The notes beneath the pieces were generated by a model. The model saw only the letters and a list, made by a program, of their open reading frames with translations, ran no database searches and was not told where the DNA came from. Below are positions 58,647 through 64,000 of a stretch of 64,000 nucleotides of DNA, piece after piece (the stretch's first letter is position 1; each line of letters opens with the position of its first letter). This DNA comes from Tolumonas auensis DSM 9187. GTDB lineage: Bacteria > Pseudomonadota > Gammaproteobacteria > Enterobacterales > Aeromonadaceae. Made by a program: the position numbers and the translations under genes. The stretch spans positions 92,001 through 156,000 of the forward strand of contig NC_012691.1 in NCBI RefSeq assembly GCF_000023065.1. Direction: 5' to 3'.

Positions 58647-59407
58647 GTAAGTTATTAGAAGTCTCCGATCTGTCCATGCGTTTCGGCGGTTTGCTGGCGG
58701 TTAACGGTGTGAAACTGCAGCTGAAAGAGAAAGAAATTGTCTCGATTATCGGTCCGAATGGTGCCGGTAAGACCACCGTATTTAACTGTCTGACCGGATT
58801 CTATAAACCAACGAACGGCATCATTCGTTTCCGCGGTGAGGAAATTCAGGGTTTGCCTGGTCACGAGATTGCCCGTAAAGGGGTGGTCCGTACCTTCCAG
58901 CACGTGCGTCTGTTTAAAGAGATGACCGTACTGGAAAACCTGCTGGTGGCTCAGCACCGCCACATGAATACCAATTTCATCGCAGGTTTACTGAAAACCC
59001 CGGCATTCCGTCGTTCTGAACGTGAAGCGCTGGAACGGGCAAAGTTCTGGCTGGACACCATCGGTCTGACCGATCTGTCGAACCGTTCTGCGGGTAATCT
59101 GGCTTATGGTCAGCAACGTCGCCTGGAAATTGCACGTTGTATGTGTACTCAGCCAAAGATCCTGATGCTGGATGAACCGGCTGCCGGTCTGAACCCGAAA
59201 GAAACAGAAGATCTGAATAATCTGATCCGTCAGTTGCGAGATCAGTTTGATGTATCTGTATTACTGATTGAACACGATATGAAGCTGGTTATGGATATTT
59301 CCGACCATATTTTCGTGGTGAATCAGGGAACACCTTTGGCTGACGGGAAACCGGCAGAAGTGCGTGATAATCCGGCCGTGATCAAGGCCTATCTGGGCGA
59401 GTCATAG
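58643..59407 (+). CDS. livG: Branched-chain amino acid ABC transporter ATPase LivG
   Basis: A 254-residue ABC ATPase: Walker [11 protein letters not shown]-loop RTFQHVRLF, signature [14 protein letters not shown], Walker [15 protein letters not shown] and the H-loop EHDMKLV. The ABC signature reads AYGQQ rather than SGGQ, as in E. coli LivG. The ATG overlaps the livM stop; a longer start inside livM is rejected. Confidence 0.97.
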   Translation: MSKLLEVSDLSMRFGGLLAVNGVKLQLKEKEIVSIIGPNGAGKTTVFNCLTGFYKPTNGIIRFRGEEIQGLPGHEIARKGVVRTFQHVRLFKEMTVLENLLVAQHRHMNTNFIAGLLKTPAFRRSEREALERAKFWLDTIGLTDLSNRSAGNLAYGQQRRLEIARCMCTQPKILMLDEPAAGLNPKETEDLNNLIRQLRDQFDVSVLLIEHDMKLVMDISDHIFVVNQGTPLADGKPAEVRDNPAVIKAYLGES

Positions 59408-59417
59408 GAGATAGCCG

Positions 59418-60125
59418 ATGTTAGAAGTAAAAAACGTCTCTACCTTCTACGGTAAGATCGCGGCATTAACTGATGTCAGCGTACATATCAAAAAGGGTGA
59501 AATCGTTTCACTGATTGGTGCGAACGGTGCGGGTAAAACTACACTGCTGATGACCATTTGTGGTGATCCAAAACCGTCACAAGGTCAGATCATTTTCGAA
59601 GGTCGTGACATTACTCAGGATTCCACCTCGACCATCATGCGTGGGGATATTGCGATTGTGCCGGAAGGTCGTCGTATTTTCTCCCGTCTGACCGTGGAAG
59701 AGAACCTGAGCATGGGTGCGTTCTTCATTAATGATAAAGCTGAAAAAGTCGCGTTGATGGACGAAGTGTTCAATCTGTTCCCTCGTTTGAAAGAACGTAT
59801 TAACCAGCGTGCCGGTACCATGTCTGGTGGTGAACAGCAGATGCTGGCGATTGGCCGCGCTTTGATGAGTAAACCACGTTTGCTGTTTCTGGATGAACCT
59901 TCACTGGGGCTGGCTCCGCTGGTGATCCAGCAGATTTTCGATATCGTGCAGCAATTACGTGAAGAGCGCGGTATGACTATCTTCCTGGTAGAGCAGAATG
60001 CAAATCAGGCGCTGAAACTGGCGGATCGCGGTTACGTTCTGGAAACGGGGCGTATCGTACTGGAAGATACCGGTGCTGCGTTGCTTGCGAACCCGGCAGT
60101 ACGCAATGCCTATCTGGGTGGTTAA
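59418..60125 (+). CDS. livF: Branched-chain amino acid ABC transporter ATPase LivF
   Basis: A 235-residue ABC ATPase: Walker A GANGAGKTT, Q-loop PEGRRIFSRLTV, signature MSGGEQQMLAIGRAL, Walker B LLFLDEPSLGLAP and EQNANQAL. It forms the ATPase heterodimer with LivG and is the last gene of livJHMGF. No clear terminator follows before glpE. Confidence 0.97.
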   Translation: MLEVKNVSTFYGKIAALTDVSVHIKKGEIVSLIGANGAGKTTLLMTICGDPKPSQGQIIFEGRDITQDSTSTIMRGDIAIVPEGRRIFSRLTVEENLSMGAFFINDKAEKVALMDEVFNLFPRLKERINQRAGTMSGGEQQMLAIGRALMSKPRLLFLDEPSLGLAPLVIQQIFDIVQQLREERGMTIFLVEQNANQALKLADRGYVLETGRIVLEDTGAALLANPAVRNAYLGG

Positions 60126-60158
60126 TTATTTTCAAAAATAGATCTTTTCTGTAACAAT

Positions 60159-60211
60159 CGGGTAAACTGTGCTCATTCCTCTGAGGAGACCGTGATGTCA
60201 CAGTTTACCCG
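60159..60211 (+). repeat. 13-bp perfect inverted repeat bracketing the glpE start
   Basis: CGGGTAAACTGTG (60159-60171) and CACAGTTTACCCG (60199-60211) are exact complements. The left arm is upstream of glpE; the right arm is codons 2-6 of glpE. The 27-base spacer holds the GAGGAG ribosome site and the ATG. The arms are seen directly; a role as mRNA hairpin or protein operator is inference. Confidence 0.75.
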
Positions 60212-60515
60212 CATTTCCATCCAACAGGCCGCTGCGCTGTTACAACTCCCATCCGTGTGTCTGGCTGATATCCGGGATCCTTCATCCTTTAATGCCGCGC
60301 ATGTTACTGGTGCCTTTCACCTGACGAATGATACCTTGCCGCAATTCACGCAGCAGATCACTAAAGAAACGCCTGTACTGGTTATGTGTTATCACGGTAA
60401 TAGCAGCCAGGGAGTTGCTAATTATCTGACCAGTATCGGGTATGAAAAAGTCTACAGTATTGATGGCGGTTTCGAAGGCTGGCGGCACGTATATCCCTAT
60501 ACGGCAACAGTATGA
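60195..60515 (+). CDS. glpE: Thiosulfate sulfurtransferase GlpE (single-domain rhodanese)
   Basis: A 106-residue cytosolic rhodanese that moves sulfane sulfur to cyanide or thioredoxin. The active-site loop is MCYHGNSSQGVANYL with the catalytic Cys in CYHGNSS, and ADIRDPSSFNAAHVTGAFHL precedes it. The ATG is preceded by GAGGAG; a GTG codon directly before it is not needed. Its stop overlaps the glpG start. In E. coli the order is glpE-glpG-glpR, but glpR is not found here. Confidence 0.95.
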   Translation: MSQFTRISIQQAAALLQLPSVCLADIRDPSSFNAAHVTGAFHLTNDTLPQFTQQITKETPVLVMCYHGNSSQGVANYLTSIGYEKVYSIDGGFEGWRHVYPYTATV

Positions 60516-61342
60516 TTCAGCTGATCCAATTGAATGATCCGCATCTGGCTCAGATGCTGGCGGATTATCTGCAAACGCAGAATATGCCTTGTCAGGTACA
60601 AAGCTCTGAAACAGGTATCTCAGTTTGGCTGCTGGATGAGACGAAAACCTCTGCTGCCGAGAGGGAAGTGCAGCGCTTTATCCTTGAACCCCATCATCCC
60701 CGGTACCGGGAGGCCGCCTGGCAACAGGAAAAGCCGGCGACCTGGCGATCAGCTACCGATTCCAGCTTAATGACAGAGTTAATGCTGCAGGCGCAACCGC
60801 TGATGCTGGTGGTGTCATTCTTAATGATCGCTGTGTTCCTGCTGTATTGGTTAACTATCCCGGTAGAGTCCCTACTGACTTTTGAATGGCCGTGGCAACG
60901 TGGTCAAATCTGGCGGTTGTTCACACCGGTGTTTCTGCACTTTTCTGTTCTGCATCTGGTATTCAATCTTGCCTGGTGGTGGTATCTCGGCGGACGCACA
61001 GAACAGCGGTATGGTGTTATCAAGCTGGCTATTGTGCTGATTTCCGGCGCACTGATCCCGAATGTCTTACAGGCTATGGTTTCCGGTTCATTATTTGGCG
61101 GCATGTCAGGTGTCACCTACGCTCTGCTTGGTTATCTATGGCTGCGGGAACGGAACTCAGAAGACCCCTCACAAGTCACTGTTTCGAATGGCCTGTTTAT
61201 TTTTATGCTCGTCTGGCTGGTGCTGGGGTTTACCAATCTATTAGGATTCAATACCGCTAATCTGGCTCATCTGGGTGGTTTACTGGTCGGGTTGATACAG
61301 GGATGGCGGGACAGTCACCGGACTATTTCCGGCCCGGCTTAA
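60512..61342 (+). CDS. glpG: Rhomboid intramembrane serine protease GlpG
   Basis: A 276-residue protease with an N-terminal cytosolic domain (residues 1-80) and six membrane helices. Ser199 in GGMSGVTYAL and His253 in LAHLGGLLVG form the catalytic dyad, with Asn152 in HLVFNLAWWWYLGG. It cleaves membrane helices within the lipid bilayer; the native substrate is unknown. Coupled to glpE by an ATGA overlap. Confidence 0.96.
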   Translation: MIQLIQLNDPHLAQMLADYLQTQNMPCQVQSSETGISVWLLDETKTSAAEREVQRFILEPHHPRYREAAWQQEKPATWRSATDSSLMTELMLQAQPLMLVVSFLMIAVFLLYWLTIPVESLLTFEWPWQRGQIWRLFTPVFLHFSVLHLVFNLAWWWYLGGRTEQRYGVIKLAIVLISGALIPNVLQAMVSGSLFGGMSGVTYALLGYLWLRERNSEDPSQVTVSNGLFIFMLVWLVLGFTNLLGFNTANLAHLGGLLVGLIQGWRDSHRTISGPA

Positions 61343-61468
61343 CGGTCAACTCAATTTTGATACGGACATATCCCATTTCATTGTTGATCATGATGTAATT
61401 AGTAATGATTTCAGGATCAGATGAAAAATAGGGTATAACGGGTTTGTTCAGATCAACGGTTAAATTTG

Positions 61469-62059
61469 GTGGTTAGTCAATTGCTCAAGGCAAACGCCAG
61501 CTCGTCAGGCAAGATTGCTCCGCAACAACGAGCGCCATTGCTCCATGTCAGCAGTTTAGATGATCTTGGCTGGTCTTCTGCTTCAGCGCTCATGCTGGAA
61601 AAAAAACAGACTGACTGGCTGCTGGATCCCGGTTCGTTAACGGCAAGATTGCAGCAACACACCAATACTTTGTCATTGCAATTACTGACTGCAGGCTGGC
61701 AGTCAAAAGATCAGGATACATCCCAACTGGTGCGTCAGGTACTGTTATCTGACGGAGAACGTCCCTGGATTTGGGGGCTGACCCAGGTTGATGCCTGTCA
61801 GCTTCAGAAAGAGTCCGAATTGCTGAACTGGTCAACTCAGCCACTGGGACAACTGCTGTTTGCGGAAGAGCAGAGTAATGTCCGATGCTTTGACATAGCT
61901 GATTTTGCGACAAGTGCTGAATTCTGCCAGATGCTGCCACGTTGGGGATGTATCCAGACCCGGCCTCTCTGGGGGCGACGGTGTGAGTTACAGTTCCGCT
62001 CCTGCCGGCTGTTGCTGACAGAAGTATTTCTTCCTGAACACCCGATGTATGGAGTGTAA
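61469..62059 (+). CDS. ubiC: Chorismate pyruvate-lyase
   Basis: The enzyme removes pyruvate from chorismate to give 4-hydroxybenzoate, the first step in ubiquinone synthesis. The frame ends with the family pattern [28 protein letters not shown], and [11 protein letters not shown] plus [14 protein letters not shown] match the N-terminal half. There is no in-frame ATG before codon ~42, so initiation must use a GTG/TTG; I mark the GTG at 61469 but the TTG at 61481 is as likely. It is followed by ubiA after two bases. Confidence 0.9.
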   Translation: MVSQLLKANASSSGKIAPQQRAPLLHVSSLDDLGWSSASALMLEKKQTDWLLDPGSLTARLQQHTNTLSLQLLTAGWQSKDQDTSQLVRQVLLSDGERPWIWGLTQVDACQLQKESELLNWSTQPLGQLLFAEEQSNVRCFDIADFATSAEFCQMLPRWGCIQTRPLWGRRCELQFRSCRLLLTEVFLPEHPMYGV

Positions 62060-62061
62060 AC

Positions 62062-62922
62062 ATGATGTCGGTGATACCCGCACAATGGCAGCCATACTGG
62101 CAATTAGCCCGGCTGGATAAACCTATCGGCACATTATTGTTGTTATGGCCGACATTGTGGGCGCTGTGGCTGGCATCTGCCGGAGTTCCGTCTTTTTCAT
62201 TGCTGCTTATTTTTACCGCCGGCGTTTTCGTCATGCGTTCTGCCGGCTGTGTTATCAATGATTATGCCGATCGCAAGTTTGACGGTTATGTCAAAAGAAC
62301 CGCTTCCCGGCCTTTACCCGCCGGTCGCCTTACGGCTGTCCGGGCGCTGCTGTTTTTCCTGTTACTGGTGTTGATCGCATTTGTTCTGGTCTGGCAACTG
62401 AATCAGTTCACGATTTATCTCTCGGTTGGCGGGTTGCTGCTGGCGGCAATTTATCCTTTCATGAAGCGTGTCACCTCATTGCCTCAGGTGGTGCTGGGAA
62501 TGGCTTTTTCATGGGCAATACCGATGGCATACGGGGCGGTCGTCGGACAACTAACGGTTACCACCTGGCTGCTGTTCCTGGCGAACCTGGTGTGGACTAT
62601 CGCCTATGACACTATGTACGCCATGGTCGATCGCGATGATGATCTGAAGATTGGCGTGAAATCGACCGCCATTCTTTTCGGACAGAATGATCGGCTGTAT
62701 ATCGCTCTGCTGCAACTGGGCACGCTGACCCTGCTGGCAATCATCGGCTGGCTGGAGCAGCTTACAGTGAGTTATTACTTCTCTCTGTTACTGGCGGCAG
62801 GGCTGTTTATTTATCAACAGTGGCTGATCCGTCACCGGCAGCGAGATGCCTGTTTTCGTGCATTCCTGAATAATAACTGGGTCGGGATGCTGATTTTTGC
62901 CGGGATCATGCTGGCCTGCTGA
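62062..62922 (+). CDS. ubiA: 4-hydroxybenzoate octaprenyltransferase
   Basis: An inner-membrane prenyltransferase that adds the polyprenyl tail to 4-hydroxybenzoate. The 286-residue protein has [22 protein letters not shown], the first Asp-rich motif [21 protein letters not shown] and the second [23 protein letters not shown]. About eight helices are predicted. Two ATGs are adjacent at the start. It forms an operon with ubiC. Confidence 0.97.
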   Translation: MMSVIPAQWQPYWQLARLDKPIGTLLLLWPTLWALWLASAGVPSFSLLLIFTAGVFVMRSAGCVINDYADRKFDGYVKRTASRPLPAGRLTAVRALLFFLLLVLIAFVLVWQLNQFTIYLSVGGLLLAAIYPFMKRVTSLPQVVLGMAFSWAIPMAYGAVVGQLTVTTWLLFLANLVWTIAYDTMYAMVDRDDDLKIGVKSTAILFGQNDRLYIALLQLGTLTLLAIIGWLEQLTVSYYFSLLLAAGLFIYQQWLIRHRQRDACFRAFLNNNWVGMLIFAGIMLAC

Positions 62923-62963
62923 CGCTAAAGTTTCATGATCACTCTTTGTTTTTATACAGATAA

Positions 62964-62999
62964 CTGTATATACTCACAGTTATCTGTATAAAAACACAG
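62964..62999. promoter_or_regulatory. Twin LexA (SOS) boxes before lexA
   Basis: CTGTATATACTCACAG (62964-62979) and CTGTATAAAAACACAG (62984-62999) both fit CTGT-N8-ACAG perfectly. Their starts are 20 bp apart, two helical turns, as in the E. coli lexA promoter. The second ends nine bases before the ATG, covering the ribosome-site region of the DNA. Confidence 0.93.
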
Positions 63000-63008
63000 G
63001 CTTATCTC

Positions 63009-63629
63009 ATGAAGCAACTTACCCCACGCCAAGCCGAAGTGCTGGCTCTCATTCGTTCTGCGGTACAACAAACAGGTATGCCGCCGACACGCGCTGAAAT
63101 TGCTTCCGAGCTTGGTTTTAAATCTGCGAATGCGGCGGAAGAACATCTGAAGGCATTAGCCCGTAAAGGTGTTATCCGTATGATGCCTGGCACTTCCCGC
63201 GGCATTCAGCTACTGACTGATGAGCCTGAAGAAGACGAAGGATTGCCTCTGATCGGGCGGGTTGCGGCCGGAGAGCCAATCCTGGCACAGCAGCATATCG
63301 AAACTCATTACCAGATCGATGGTTCATTGTTCCATCCCCGGGCAGATTTTCTGTTGCGGGTGCATGGTATGAGTATGAAAAACATCGGTATTCTGGATGG
63401 TGACTTGCTGGCGGTTCATAAGACAACCCAGGCAAACAATGGGCAGGTTGTTGTCGCCCGGGTGGGTGACGACGAAGTGACGGTTAAACGGTTCGAGCGT
63501 AAAGGTCATATCGTACAGTTATTGCCGGAAAACGAAGAGTTACAGCCGATTGTTGTCGATCTGACGCAGGAAAATTTAAGTATCGAAGGGCTGGCAGTCG
63601 GCGTGATCCGTAACGGAAACTGGCTGTAA
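63009..63629 (+). CDS. lexA: LexA repressor
   Basis: The SOS repressor, 206 residues. The N-terminal winged helix-turn-helix is [15 protein letters not shown]...[24 protein letters not shown]. The self-cleavage site is Ala87-Gly88 in GRVAAGEP, and the catalytic dyad is Ser122 (VHGMSMKN) and Lys160 (VTVKRFE). All elements for RecA-stimulated autocleavage are present. Autoregulated by the twin boxes. The Shine-Dalgarno is weak. Confidence 0.98.
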   Translation: MKQLTPRQAEVLALIRSAVQQTGMPPTRAEIASELGFKSANAAEEHLKALARKGVIRMMPGTSRGIQLLTDEPEEDEGLPLIGRVAAGEPILAQQHIETHYQIDGSLFHPRADFLLRVHGMSMKNIGILDGDLLAVHKTTQANNGQVVVARVGDDEVTVKRFERKGHIVQLLPENEELQPIVVDLTQENLSIEGLAVGVIRNGNWL

Positions 63630-63637
63630 TTTGTCTC

Positions 63638-63668
63638 ACAGTGAGCCGGAGATGGTCTGGCTCACTGT
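63638..63668. terminator. Hairpin between lexA and trmL
   Basis: ACAGTGAGCC and GGCTCACTGT form a 10-bp stem with an 11-base loop between convergent genes. T-runs are poor on both strands, so strength is doubtful. Confidence 0.5.
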
Positions 63669-63677
63669 ATTCTCCGT

Positions 63678-64000
63678 CTAGACTGCACCGGGAAAACCCA
63701 GCTGACGCCAGCTTTCATAGACGAACACAGATACCGCATTCGAGAGATTCATGCTGCGACTTTGAGGCAGCATTGGAATTCTCAGGCGCTGCGCTTCAGG
63801 CAAACTTTCAATGATCGACATCGGCAAACCGCGGGTTTCCGGGCCAAACAGCAATACATCCCCTGCTATAAAACCGGCCTCAGAAGGATAAGCTTTACCT
63901 TTCGTGGTACAGGCAAAGATTCGTGCATTGCCTATCGTGCTCAGGAAGTTTTCAAAATTGGCGTGGCGCTTGATCTCTGCAAACTCGTGATAGTCCAGAC
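63678..64000 (-). CDS. trmL: tRNA (cytidine/uridine-34-2'-O)-methyltransferase TrmL, partial
   Basis: The minus-strand frame is open from the right edge to a TAG at 63678-63680 and encodes the C-terminal ~107 residues of a SPOUT methyltransferase. It reads [19 protein letters not shown], then [35 protein letters not shown], the trefoil-knot SAM-binding motif typical of TrmL (YibK). The enzyme methylates the wobble base of certain tRNA-Leu isoacceptors. The N-terminus is beyond the window. Confidence 0.95.
   Translation of the reverse strand, partial: LDYHEFAEIKRHANFENFLSTIGNARIFACTTKGKAYPSEAGFIAGDVLLFGPETRGLPMSIIESLPEAQRLRIPMLPQSRSMNLSNAVSVFVYESWRQLGFPGAV

Noticed and set aside
61590-62258. 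222-codon minus-strand frame opposite ubiC/ubiA
   Set aside because: Both plus-strand genes are secure by conserved motifs, and the antisense frame lacks a ribosome site.

Overview
The window reads as chromosome of a mid-GC gammaproteobacterium. It carries a MetJ-controlled metB-metL operon, an ArgR-controlled argE/argCBFH divergon, a psp envelope-stress locus run by a sigma-54 activator, two CsrA-sequestering sRNA genes, a lexA gene with twin SOS boxes, and a full S10-spc-alpha ribosomal block in enterobacterial order. Protein sequences look closest to what I remember of Aeromonadales (Tolumonas/Aeromonas); that is recollection, not a database result. No tRNA, rRNA, insertion sequence, prophage or CRISPR array was seen.

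Layout. 1-3107: 5' part of glpK (minus strand) with a possible GlpR operator, a small membrane protein, and an oxidoreductase/HAD-phosphatase pair. 3169-7872: an orphan type VI secretion cassette (vgrG, DUF4123 adaptor, putative effector, putative membrane-anchored immunity protein) that becomes AT-rich towards its end. 7965-13228, all minus strand: gamma-carbonic-anhydrase-like protein, COG0523 GTPase, an extremely acidic 62-residue protein, UspA-like protein, and kefB with its ancillary kefG. 13462-22252: ptrB, a YfcZ-like gene, a CsrB-type sRNA built from tandem ~59-nt units, wrbA, pspCBA with divergent pspF, a second CsrB/CsrC-type sRNA, yecH, a PagL-like lipid A deacylase and yhgN. 22313-30685: ppc, argE and argCBFH (argG is not here).

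30772-44613: eleven S10-operon genes, twelve spc-operon genes (including secY and the very short rpmJ) and five alpha-operon genes, with recognisable promoters, an S10 leader, an S4-type alpha leader and terminators. 44810-49538: a GNAT acetyltransferase, metJ, then metB-metL behind three contiguous met boxes. 49541-54813: acylphosphatase, mutM, coaD, a PA2779/PA2778-type pair (small membrane protein plus C39-like lipoprotein peptidase), kdkA and waaA. 55246-60125: the livJHMGF branched-chain amino acid ABC importer. 60195-62922: glpE-glpG, ubiC-ubiA. 62964-end: lexA and the 3' part of trmL.

The most distinctive features are the two Csr-type sRNA loci about 4 kb apart that share a 22-bp upstream element and near-identical terminators. 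The larger has an internally amplified repeat architecture. Others worth a second look are the T6SS effector/immunity pair with a structured vgrG leader, a 13-bp perfect inverted repeat bracketing the glpE start codon, and the PA2778/PA2779-type peptidase/membrane-protein pair.
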